Assembly: GCF_014648475.1 (NCBI RefSeq)
Contig: NZ_BMRE01000049.1
Location: 1-64,000 of the forward strand
Length of the DNA stretch: 64,000 nucleotides
Direction: 5' to 3'
Origin: Lentzea flava
Lineage (GTDB): Bacteria > Actinomycetota > Actinomycetes > Mycobacteriales > Pseudonocardiaceae
In this document: positions 28,083-35,343 of the stretch, piece by piece
How the letters are laid out: every line of letters begins with the position of its first letter
How positions within the stretch are numbered: position 1 is the first letter of the stretch
Program-made: the position numbers and the translations under genes
The notes under the pieces: model-generated
Seen by the model: only the letters and a program-made list of their open reading frames with translations
Told to the model about the DNA's origin: nothing
Databases searched by the model: none

Positions 28083-28134
28083 ACGCGGGGAGCTTTCGTA
28101 CTGTCCTGGGTTACGCAGGGTCCCCGCGTGCCGT
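28083..28134 (+). repeat. 52-bp dispersed palindromic repeat, copy B
   Basis: ACGCGGGGA (28083-28091) and TCCCCGCGT (28121-28129) form a 9-bp stem. The unit shares length, both ends and GCTTTCGT with copy A (23545-23596), while the middle differs. It lies in the 225-bp spacer between glgX and the ABC ATPase, which has no other gene. Confidence 0.65.
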
Positions 28135-28188
28135 CGGGGGATACCCCGATGGGAGGGCGGGGGAAGGCCGTTGGGAAGAATGCGAGGC

Positions 28189-28992
28189 GTGGCGGACGTC
28201 GACGTGACAGATCTGGTCGTGCACATGGCGGGCGTATCGGTCCGCCGAGGGAAGAACACGCTGGTCGGCAACATCGACTGGAGCGTGGAACTGGACGAGC
28301 GCTGGGTTGTTTTGGGGCCGAACGGGGCAGGCAAGACCACCCTGCTGCGACTGGCCAGCGCTGAGCTGCACCCCACCAAGGGCAAGGTCCACCTCCTGGG
28401 CGAACGCCTGGGCAAGACCGACGTCCAGGAGCTCAAGCCCCGCATCGGCCTGTGCAGCGCGGCCCTCAACGGCCGCGTCCCCGCCGACGAGAAGGTCGTC
28501 GACCTGGTCGTGTCCGCCGGTTACGCGGTCCTCGGCAGGTGGCGCGAGGAGTACGGCAAGCTCGACACCGACCGGGCGAGGGAACTGCTCGGCACCCTCG
28601 GCATCGAGCACCTCGCCGACCGCCTCTACGGCACCCTGAGCGAGGGCGAGCGCAAGCGCACGCTGATCGCCCGCGCCCTCATGACCGACCCCGAGATGCT
28701 GCTGCTCGACGAGCCCGCCGCGGGCCTTGACCTGGGCGGACGCGAGGACCTGGTGGCCAAGCTCTCGGAGCTGGCCATGGACCCCGACGCGCCCGCGACC
28801 ATCCTCGTCACGCACCACGTCGAGGAGATTCCGCCCGGCTTCACCCACGCGCTGCTGCTGCGCGAGGGCTCGATCGTCGCCCAGGGCCTGCTCGACGACG
28901 TGCTCACTGAGGAAAACCTCTCAAAGACGTTCGGTCAGGACCTCGAACTGCAAAAGTCGGGGGAGCGGTTCTTCGCCCGCCGGAAGGTGTAG
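28189..28992 (+). CDS. ABC transporter-type ATPase, no membrane partner
   Basis: This 267-residue ATPase has Walker A GPNGAGKTT, a Q-loop region, the signature LSEGERKR, Walker B LLLDEP and the switch His in TILVTHHVEE. The opening LVVHMAGVSVRRGKNTLVGNI resembles the YlmA/molybdate-type soluble ATPases found in many actinobacteria. No permease gene is adjacent, so it may act on a remote permease or outside transport. GTG 28189 is preferred because GGGAAGA lies about 10 nt upstream; ATG 28180 is an in-frame alternative. A 32-bp repeat follows the gene. Confidence 0.88.
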   Translation: MADVDVTDLVVHMAGVSVRRGKNTLVGNIDWSVELDERWVVLGPNGAGKTTLLRLASAELHPTKGKVHLLGERLGKTDVQELKPRIGLCSAALNGRVPADEKVVDLVVSAGYAVLGRWREEYGKLDTDRARELLGTLGIEHLADRLYGTLSEGERKRTLIARALMTDPEMLLLDEPAAGLDLGGREDLVAKLSELAMDPDAPATILVTHHVEEIPPGFTHALLLREGSIVAQGLLDDVLTEENLSKTFGQDLELQKSGERFFARRKV

Positions 28993-29028
28993 GTGTTGTG
29001 GCCGTCGACCATCGCCGCGTCTTCCGGC

Positions 29029-29060
29029 GCTCAGCAGGGCACCACGATGCACCCGTCTGA
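29029..29060. repeat. 32-bp intergenic repeat, uninterrupted copy
   Basis: The unit GCTCAGCAGGGCACC followed by ACGATGCACCCGTCTGA occurs here without a break. The same two halves occur at 50569-50657, but there a 57-bp hairpin lies between them. Both copies are intergenic. Confidence 0.7.
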
Positions 29061-29158
29061 ACGTCGAAATGCGGGGCAATGGCCGACGGCCACGACACCT
29101 GGCAAGCTACCGCCGGGTAACGTGACACCGCCGTCGCGACAACTAGGAGGGCGCCGCA

Positions 29159-29938
29159 GTGGCTGAGTTCGTGAGGCTCGAGGTCGAGGACGGGATCGGC
29201 ACGATCCGGCTGGATCGGCCACCGATGAACGCCCTGAACCGGCAGGTGCAGACCGAGCTCCAGGCCGCCGCCAAGGAGGCCGCCGAGCGCAAGGACGTCT
29301 ACGCGGTCATCGTCTACGGCGGCGAGAAGGTCTTCGCGGCCGGTGCCGACGTGAAGGAGTTCGCGCAGATCTCCCACGCCGAGATGACGCTGCGGGCCAA
29401 GGGCCTGAGCGACGCGCTCGGTGCGCTGTCCACCATCCCGAAGCCGACCGTCGCGGCCATCACCGGCTACGCGCTCGGTGGCGGCTTCGAGGTCGCGCTC
29501 GGCTGTGACCGCCGCATCGCGGGCGACAACGCGAAGGTCGGCCAGCCCGAGATCCTGCTCGGCCTGATCCCCGGCGGTGGCGGCACGCAGCGCCTCGCCC
29601 GGCTGATCGGCCCGTCGAAGACCAAGGACCTGCTCTACACCGGCCGGTTCGTCGGCGCCCAGCAGGCGCTCGAGATCGGCATGGTCGACGAGGTCGTCGC
29701 TCCGGACGACGTCTACGCGGCCGCCGTTCGCTGGGCCAAGCAGTTCGTCAACGGGCCGGTGCTCGCGCTGGCCGCGACCAAGGCCGCCGTCGACGGCGGC
29801 CTCGACACCGACCTCGAGTCCGGTCTCAAGCTGGAGAGCCACCTCTTCGCGGCGCTGTTCGCGACCGAGGACAAGAAGGCGGGCGTGGAGTCGTTCATCG
29901 AGAACGGGCCAGGAAAGGCGAAGTTCAGTGGCAACTGA
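29159..29938 (+). CDS. Enoyl-CoA hydratase/isomerase family protein
   Basis: This 259-residue crotonase-fold enzyme has the oxyanion-hole segments KVFAAGADVKEFA and ITGYALGGGFEVALGCDRRIA, and the catalytic Glu in QPEILLGLIPGGGGTQRL. The equivalent of the other active-site Glu is also in that region, so hydratase activity is likely. AGGAGG (29145-29150) is the ribosome site for the GTG start. It overlaps the following methyltransferase gene by 11 nt. It probably takes part in fatty-acid beta-oxidation; the chain length cannot be told. Confidence 0.9.
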   Translation: MAEFVRLEVEDGIGTIRLDRPPMNALNRQVQTELQAAAKEAAERKDVYAVIVYGGEKVFAAGADVKEFAQISHAEMTLRAKGLSDALGALSTIPKPTVAAITGYALGGGFEVALGCDRRIAGDNAKVGQPEILLGLIPGGGGTQRLARLIGPSKTKDLLYTGRFVGAQQALEIGMVDEVVAPDDVYAAAVRWAKQFVNGPVLALAATKAAVDGGLDTDLESGLKLESHLFAALFATEDKKAGVESFIENGPGKAKFSGN

Positions 29939-30884
29939 CCCGGCACCCAACCCGCACGCGACCGCGGAAGAGGTCGCGGCGGCGTACTCCGACCCGAAGC
30001 TCGCCAACGTGCTCTACCACGACTGGGAAGCGGGCACGTACGACGAGAAGTGGTCGATCTCCTACGACGACCGCTGCATCACCTACGCCGTCGACCGCTT
30101 CAAGGCCGTCGCCGGCGACACCGGCCCGTACGAGCACGCGCTGGAGCTGGGCTGCGGCACCGGCTTCTTCCTGCTGAACCTCATGCAGGGCGACGTGATC
30201 AAGAAGGGCTCGGTCACCGACCTCTCGCCCGGCATGGTCGAGGTCGCGCTGCGCAACGCCGAGCACCTGGGTCTCGACGTCGACGGCAGGGTCGCCGACG
30301 CCGAGCGGATCCCGTACGACGACAACACGTTCGACCTCGTCGTCGGCCACGCGGTGCTGCACCACATTCCCGATGTGGAGGCGGCGATGCGCGAGGTGCT
30401 GCGCGTGCTCAAGCCGGGCGGCAAGTTCGTGTTCGCGGGCGATCCGACGAACATCGGCAACTTCTACGCCCGCAAGCTCGGCCAGGCGACGTGGTGGCTC
30501 ACCACCAACATCACCAAGGCCGTGCCCGCGCTGAACGACTGGCGCCGCCCGCAGGAGGAGCTCGACGAGTCCTCCCGCGCCGCCGCGCTGGAAGCCGTCG
30601 TCGACCTGCACACGTTCGACCCGGACGACCTGGAGGCCACCGCTCGCCGCGCAGGCGCGCTGGAGGTCCGCGCGGTCACCGACGAGCTGTCCGCGGCGCT
30701 CTTCGGCTGGCCGGTGCGCACGTTCGAGGCCGCCGTGCCACGCGAGAAGCTGGGCTTCGGCTGGGCGATGTTCGCCTACCGCACCTGGCAGAACCTCTCG
30801 TGGGTCGACCAGAACATCTTCGCGAAGGTCCTGCCGCGCGAGGTGTTCTACAACGTGTCGGTCACCGGCAAGAAGTCCTCCTGA
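29928..30884 (+). CDS. Class I SAM-dependent methyltransferase
   Basis: This 318-residue protein has motif I HALELGCGTGFFLL, acidic motif II in VTDLSPGMVEVA, motif IV FDLVVGHAVLHHIPD and post-motif LKPGGKFVFAGDP. The C-terminal 130 residues lack a family I know. It is translationally coupled to the enoyl-CoA hydratase gene (11-nt overlap) and to the THUMP-like protein after it. The order hydratase, methyltransferase, THUMP-like methyltransferase suggests one operon. The substrate is unknown; a lipid or small molecule is more likely than RNA for this form. Confidence 0.85.
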   Translation: MATDPAPNPHATAEEVAAAYSDPKLANVLYHDWEAGTYDEKWSISYDDRCITYAVDRFKAVAGDTGPYEHALELGCGTGFFLLNLMQGDVIKKGSVTDLSPGMVEVALRNAEHLGLDVDGRVADAERIPYDDNTFDLVVGHAVLHHIPDVEAAMREVLRVLKPGGKFVFAGDPTNIGNFYARKLGQATWWLTTNITKAVPALNDWRRPQEELDESSRAAALEAVVDLHTFDPDDLEATARRAGALEVRAVTDELSAALFGWPVRTFEAAVPREKLGFGWAMFAYRTWQNLSWVDQNIFAKVLPREVFYNVSVTGKKSS

Positions 30885-30885
30885 G

Positions 30886-32046
30886 TTGGGGTACGCGTTC
30901 ACCTCGGACGACGTGGCGTTCCTGCGGTCAGCCGCCGGAGTCGCCGCTCTCGCCGAGGTGAACGCGTTGCCTTTCACCGACTCCTCGCGCCTGCACGACG
31001 TCGGCGTCGCCCGCAAGCTCCTCGGCGAGCGGTTCGCCCCAGTTGTGGAAACCGTGCTGCTGCGCCGTCGTGCGGCGTCCAAACTGGACTCCCCGGAGAC
31101 CTGGCTCTTCACCGACGACGCGCTGCAGCAGGCCACCGCGTCACCGGTCGCCCGCCACCGCGCGGCGCGCTTCGCCGGCCGCGACGTCCACGACGTCACG
31201 TGCTCGATCGGCGCGGACCTCTTCGCTCTCAACGCGGTGGCCTCCCGGTGCCTCGGCTCGGACCTCGACCCGGTCCGCCTCGCCATGGCGCGCAACAACG
31301 TCCCGGGCCAGCTGGTCGTCCAGGCGGACGCGTTGAAGCCGGTTTCCAGGGCCACCGCCGTCACCGCGGACCCGGCCAGGCGCGACTCGTCCGGCCGCCG
31401 CAAGTGGCACCCGCAGGACTTCGTGCCGCCGCTCGACGAACTCTCCGAGGTGTACGCGGGCGCCGACCTCGCGGTGAAGTGCGCGCCCGGCATCGACTTC
31501 GCGGTCGCGCCGTGGGCGGACGAGATCGAGCTCGTCTCGCTCGACGGTGCCGTCCGGGAAGCCTGCCTGTGGACCAGAGGCCTTGCCACAGCAGGGGTTT
31601 CGCGTCGCGCGACGGTGCTGCACGGCGACTCCTCGTGGACGATCACCAACGCCGAACCCGACGACTGCCCGATAGCCCCGCCAGGTCAGTGGATCATCGA
31701 TCCGGACGGCGCCGTCGTGCGCGCGGGTCTGGTGCGGCACTACGCGGCCCGCCACGGCCTGTGGCAGCTCGACGAGCGCATCGCGTACCTGAGCGGAGAC
31801 ACACCTCCCGCGGGCATCCGGGCGTTCCGCGTGCTCGAACACGGCCACTACACGGAGAAGGCGCTCAAGTCGCTGCTGAGGACGCGCGGGGTCGGCCGGC
31901 TGGAGATCCTGGTGCGGGGCTTGGACGTCGACCCGAACACGTTGCGGAAACGGCTGAAGCTGACCGGTTCCGGCGAGGCGACGGTGGTGCTGACGCGGAT
32001 CGGTTCAAAGCCGGTCTTCGTCCTGTGCGAGGCTCAGCGCACCTAG
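30886..32046 (+). CDS. THUMP-like domain SAM-dependent methyltransferase
   Basis: The 386-residue protein starts with TTG one base after the previous stop (LGYAFTSDDVAFLRS), the usual opening for this actinobacterial family. Residues about 90-240 form a Rossmann methyltransferase fold with DVTCSIGADLFAL as motif I and TADPARRDSSGRR as the catalytic-loop equivalent. The end (VLEHGHYTEKALKSLLRTRGVGRLEILVRGLDVDP) is the THUMP-like domain. Such proteins are thought to modify RNA, but no activity is established to my knowledge. Its 3' end overlaps the convergent TetR gene by 42 bp. Confidence 0.82.
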   Translation: MGYAFTSDDVAFLRSAAGVAALAEVNALPFTDSSRLHDVGVARKLLGERFAPVVETVLLRRRAASKLDSPETWLFTDDALQQATASPVARHRAARFAGRDVHDVTCSIGADLFALNAVASRCLGSDLDPVRLAMARNNVPGQLVVQADALKPVSRATAVTADPARRDSSGRRKWHPQDFVPPLDELSEVYAGADLAVKCAPGIDFAVAPWADEIELVSLDGAVREACLWTRGLATAGVSRRATVLHGDSSWTITNAEPDDCPIAPPGQWIIDPDGAVVRAGLVRHYAARHGLWQLDERIAYLSGDTPPAGIRAFRVLEHGHYTEKALKSLLRTRGVGRLEILVRGLDVDPNTLRKRLKLTGSGEATVVLTRIGSKPVFVLCEAQRT

Positions 32047-32592
32047 CAGCAGGTCGAGGCGGGTCTCGTCGTGCGCCGGCCGCAGCCTGCCGCCCTGCAT
32101 GAGCGTCGCGATGCCGTGCAGCGAACTCCAGAAGACCTCCGTCAGCGCCTCCAGGTCCCGCTCGCCCCGGACCGGTTCGACCGCGGCGACGAGCTCCCCG
32201 AACGCGTCGAGCAGCTCCTGCGGCACCTCCTCCGTGCCCCACGGGAGGTCGGACTGCTGCACGAACATCGCGTCGTAGAGCGCGGGTCGCTCTCGCGCGA
32301 ACTTCAGGTACGCCTCCGCCGCGGCCCGCAGCCGTGACTCGCCTCGCGAGGGACGGGCTTCGCGCAACAGCCGGGCGAGCTCGCCGCACCCCTGGATCGC
32401 GACCGCGCGCACGATCGCGTCCTTGCCCTTGAAGTGGCTGTACAGCACCGGCTGGCTGTACTCGACCTTCTCGGCGAGCCTGCGCGTGGTGACCGCGTCC
32501 CAGCCTTCCGCCTCGGCCAGCTCCCTGGCCGCGTCGATGATCAGCTGGTGACGTTCCGCGCGTTCGCGTTCGCGCCGGTTCTGGATGCTCAC
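32005..32592 (-). CDS. TetR-family repressor
   Basis: The 195-residue protein has an N-terminal HTH (about 25-55: AEAEGWDAVTTRRLAEKV, YSQPVLYSHFKGKDAIV) and a ligand domain that resembles the WHG-type C-terminal domain. The GTG at 32592 is preferred over the ATG at 32619. TAGATT lies 7 nt before the GTG, and this -10 box overlaps a palindromic operator. Three such sites fill the divergent spacer, so it should repress itself and the DUF4267 gene. The ligand is unknown. Its 3' end overlaps the upstream THUMP-like gene. Confidence 0.88.
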   Translation of the reverse strand: MSIQNRRERERAERHQLIIDAARELAEAEGWDAVTTRRLAEKVEYSQPVLYSHFKGKDAIVRAVAIQGCGELARLLREARPSRGESRLRAAAEAYLKFARERPALYDAMFVQQSDLPWGTEEVPQELLDAFGELVAAVEPVRGERDLEALTEVFWSSLHGIATLMQGGRLRPAHDETRLDLLLGALSLAQDEDRL

Positions 32593-32599
32593 GACAAGA

Positions 32600-32666
32600 A
32601 ATCTAGCACTGCTAGACATCCAAGCGCGACTAGTGCTAGCGTCACTCTCATCGCTAGCAGTGCTAG
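32600..32666. promoter_or_regulatory. Divergent promoter region with three TetR operators
   Basis: Palindromes CTAGCA-C-TGCTAG (32603-32615) and CTAGCA-G-TGCTAG (32654-32666) flank a shorter CTAG-TG-CTAG (32630-32639). The spacing between centres is about 26 nt. The first covers TAGATT (32600-32605), the -10 box of the leaderless tetR gene on the minus strand. The third lies 18 nt before the DUF4267 start, between its likely promoter and ribosome site GGGAGGA. Confidence 0.75.
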
Positions 32667-32684
32667 AACCTCTGGGAGGACATC

Positions 32685-33080
32685 ATGCGGTTGACGTTGA
32701 CCACGGTCATGGGCTGGCTCGTCGTGCTGGCCGGCTTCTATTTCGGCCTGAGCTACCTGCTCGACGGCACCGGCGCAGCCGCGGGGTTCGGCATCGTCGA
32801 CCCCGACGGCTACTACGTAGTGAAGGGCGTGCGCGACCTCGCCTACGCGCTGACCGCGATGATCCTGCTGCTGATGAAGCAGCGTCGTGCGCTGGGCTGG
32901 GTCGTCCTGGCCGACGCGATCATCCCGATCGGCGACTGCCTGGCGGTGATGACGCACGGCGGCACGGTGGCCTACGCGCTCGCGGTGCACGGCTCGGCGG
33001 CCGTGCTGGTGCTGCTCACCGCCGGGCTGCTGCTCCGGGAGACAGCGCCCGCACGGCCTCAGCCAGTTCCGCGTCGTTGA
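32685..33080 (+). CDS. DUF4267-type small membrane protein
   Basis: This 131-residue protein has four hydrophobic segments (TVMGWLVVLAGFYFGLSYLL; LAYALTAMILLLM; ALGWVVLADAIIPIGDCLAVM; AYALAVHGSAAVLVLLTAGLLL). The motif YYVVKGVRDLAYAL between the first two is typical of DUF4267. GGGAGGA precedes the ATG. It is divergent from tetR and under the same operators, which suggests induction by a small molecule. The last 65 bp overlap the convergent nucleotidyltransferase gene. Function is unknown. Confidence 0.75.
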   Translation: MRLTLTTVMGWLVVLAGFYFGLSYLLDGTGAAAGFGIVDPDGYYVVKGVRDLAYALTAMILLLMKQRRALGWVVLADAIIPIGDCLAVMTHGGTVAYALAVHGSAAVLVLLTAGLLLRETAPARPQPVPRR

Positions 33081-33741
33081 TCTCGGTGAGCAGCAGTCCC
33101 GTCAGGACGTGGAACGCCCTGCGCAGCTCGTCGGGATGCGTCGAGAGCACGAGCGTCCCGGCGAACTCGCCCGCGTCGGCTAGATCGTCGAGACCGCGCC
33201 CCTGCACGGCGTTGACGCCCTCGCGCAGGCAGCGCAACGACATCACGTGGTCGCGCATGTGGTTGATCATGTAGAGCGCCTGCCAGCCGCGCCCGCGTTC
33301 GATGGACGACCGCGCGTGCACCGCGTGGAGCCAGGCGAGCCCGACGAGGCCGGCGCGGTCGGGCTGCTTCGCCTGCGGGAGCTCGTTGGCCTCACCGAAG
33401 ACCAGCCGGAACGCGGGCCCGGTGGCCCCGAACTCGGTCGAGGGCCAGAACGCGAGGTCGACCTGCAACGTCGACCGCATCAGGAAAACGCGGAAGAGGA
33501 CGGCCCCGTGCCGCACGTCGAGGTGGCTGACCGCACCGCGGGAGTACATCAGCGCGGTCCAGTCGGCCACCACCGCGTCGATCCCGGTCTCGACCGACAG
33601 CGCGAGGTCGATGTCGGACCAGCGATCTTCCCGGCCCACGGCCGCCGACCCCGTCAACGCCGCTCCGACCACCCGCGGGTCGGCGTCGGCGGCGTCGACC
33701 AGGTCACGCCGCAGCTCGTCGCGCTCGGAAACCGTGAACAC
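33016..33741 (-). CDS. Nucleotidyltransferase-domain protein
   Basis: This 241-residue protein has the polymerase-beta-type signature: GSAAVGREDRWSDIDLAL supplies the Gly-Ser and two metal-binding Asp, and LQVDLAFWP supplies the third. The remaining 140 residues are helical and resemble the aminoglycoside adenylyltransferase group. It could add a nucleotide to a small molecule, but drug resistance cannot be claimed from sequence. All catalytic acids are present. The 65-bp overlap with the DUF4267 gene is convergent. Confidence 0.8.
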   Translation of the reverse strand: MFTVSERDELRRDLVDAADADPRVVGAALTGSAAVGREDRWSDIDLALSVETGIDAVVADWTALMYSRGAVSHLDVRHGAVLFRVFLMRSTLQVDLAFWPSTEFGATGPAFRLVFGEANELPQAKQPDRAGLVGLAWLHAVHARSSIERGRGWQALYMINHMRDHVMSLRCLREGVNAVQGRGLDDLADAGEFAGTLVLSTHPDELRRAFHVLTGLLLTEINDAELAEAVRALSPGAAARR

Positions 33742-33750
33742 ACCCCAACA

Positions 33751-35256
33751 CTATTGACCGCGGCCGGCGGGATCGACTCGGGCGAACCTGAGGAGGTCGA
33801 CCATCCCGAACTGGCCGGCGTTGCGCGACGGCAGCGTCGGCTTCCAGTTCGGCTGCTGCTTCAGGTACGAGTCGGGATCCAGTTGCAGCAGCCCGATGAA
33901 CACCTCACCGACGAGCCGCGCCGACGCCCCGGCGAGCGTGATCCCGTCGCCGAGCGTCTCGGCCTCCCGCAACGTGTAGTACCAGAGCGGCGTCGAGCGG
34001 TCGAAGCCGAACTCCTTGAGCTCGGACACGGTGTCCAGCACCGGAATGCCCATTGCCCTGGCGACCTCCTGCCCCGACGGCAACGACCACGTGAGGTGCC
34101 GGAGCAGGTTGCGCCGCGGCAAGGCCGTGGGCGGAGTTCCGTCCGCGATGGCCCCGAGCGGCAGCCGGAACAACGGCGTGCTGATGTGCGTGTCGATCCT
34201 CTTGTTGGGCCGCACCTGCCCGTCCCCGAAGTCGAAGAACGTCTGCCACCCGATGAACCTCCTGCGCGCCCGCCGCCCGCCGCGCAGATCCACCGGGTCC
34301 TGCTGCCCTTCGCCCGCGGGGTCGAAGATGAACCCGAAGAACGGCTGTCCGTTGTCCCCCTTCAGGTTCGCCCGGTACGACGGCCGCACCATGCTGTGCC
34401 CGAACCGGTAACACGCCCCTTGGAACTCGACCGGCATGTAGTGCTGCCCCTGCGCGGGCCGGTAGAAGCGCCGTCCGTGCGTGAGAACGTCCTGCGTCAG
34501 CCCGAAGCCGATGATCTGCGGCAGGAACTCGTGCACCACGATCCACTGGTAGTGCCACACCACAGTTCTCTGCGCCTCGGCGAAAACCCTCTCGCTCGGC
34601 GTGTTCTGCGCCCGCAGCCGATCCACGACCCGGTTGTGGAACAACAGGAACGCCACGTGCAGCCCGGCGATCATCAGGTTCTCGTCGTTGCGCGGATCCC
34701 CGATAATCGCCACCCCGTCACTTCTCCGCGGCAGGTCCTCGAACAGCCCACCGCTCTCGACCCGGAACTTCGCTTTGTCGTTGCTGTCGTACAACTGCGG
34801 GCTCTGAACCGGCCCGCCGCCGTACACCGAGTCCAGTGACAGCGTGGGATTGCGCGTGTTCGGACTCTGCTCGGGCACCGCTGGCACCGCGAGCCGCGAG
34901 CTGAGGTCGAAGGTGAAGTCGTGGTCGATGAACTGCCCGAGGAACGTCGTCCCGGCCGTGTGGAAGGGATTGTCGAGGTTGCCAGGACTCAACTCCGGAT
35001 TGGTGATGAGCCTGACCGGCCCTTCGTGCAACGGATCCTTGGCGTCCAGCAGCCCGCCCGGCGCCCCCATCGCCCGCAACGCGTCCTGCACCCGCGGCGT
35101 GTTCTCGGCGAACGGCGGCAGGTTCGGAAACATCCGCCCGAAGAACCGGGGCGAGGTGGCCGTTTCTGCCTGCGCCACGGCGGGGGAGGGCGCCAGCGCG
35201 ACGGCACCGGCGCCGGCGACCCCTCCCAGAAATCCACGTCTGGTGAGAATGCCCAT
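33751..35256 (-). CDS. Tat-exported animal-type haem peroxidase
   Basis: The start ATG 35256 gives a Tat signal (LTRRGFLGGVAGAGAVALAP, cut near AVA-QA) and 501 residues in all. The catalytic domain is of the animal haem peroxidase family: the distal His is in GQFIDHDFTFD, a catalytic Arg region is FQGACYRFGHSMVRPSY, where the proximal His also lies. Membership of the family is clear, but the substrate (halide, phenol or fatty acid) is not. Export in folded form through Tat fits a haem enzyme. It is a single gene with its own upstream spacer of 87 bp. Confidence 0.85.
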   Translation of the reverse strand: MGILTRRGFLGGVAGAGAVALAPSPAVAQAETATSPRFFGRMFPNLPPFAENTPRVQDALRAMGAPGGLLDAKDPLHEGPVRLITNPELSPGNLDNPFHTAGTTFLGQFIDHDFTFDLSSRLAVPAVPEQSPNTRNPTLSLDSVYGGGPVQSPQLYDSNDKAKFRVESGGLFEDLPRRSDGVAIIGDPRNDENLMIAGLHVAFLLFHNRVVDRLRAQNTPSERVFAEAQRTVVWHYQWIVVHEFLPQIIGFGLTQDVLTHGRRFYRPAQGQHYMPVEFQGACYRFGHSMVRPSYRANLKGDNGQPFFGFIFDPAGEGQQDPVDLRGGRRARRRFIGWQTFFDFGDGQVRPNKRIDTHISTPLFRLPLGAIADGTPPTALPRRNLLRHLTWSLPSGQEVARAMGIPVLDTVSELKEFGFDRSTPLWYYTLREAETLGDGITLAGASARLVGEVFIGLLQLDPDSYLKQQPNWKPTLPSRNAGQFGMVDLLRFARVDPAGRGQ

Positions 35257-35343
35257 GTCAGCGCAGTGTTCTGCAAGATCACCTGGTGCCGCACGGACGA
35301 AGAACCATGCAGGGGACACCAATCCCTTACGCCGGTTTCCACG

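Noticed and set aside
25990..28188. N-terminal extension of the ABC ATPase frame across glgX
   Set aside because: The extension is the antisense of glgX. The ATPase family starts at the segment after 28189, which also has a ribosome site.
30886..32046. A frameshifted gene at the TTG start of the THUMP-like protein
   Set aside because: The first residues match the usual opening of the family and the frame is open to the end, so the rare TTG start is accepted.
35140..35256. A mobile element or toxin gene near the peroxidase start
   Set aside because: The short frames here are shadows of the Tat signal region. No transposase, integrase or inverted ends were found anywhere in the window.
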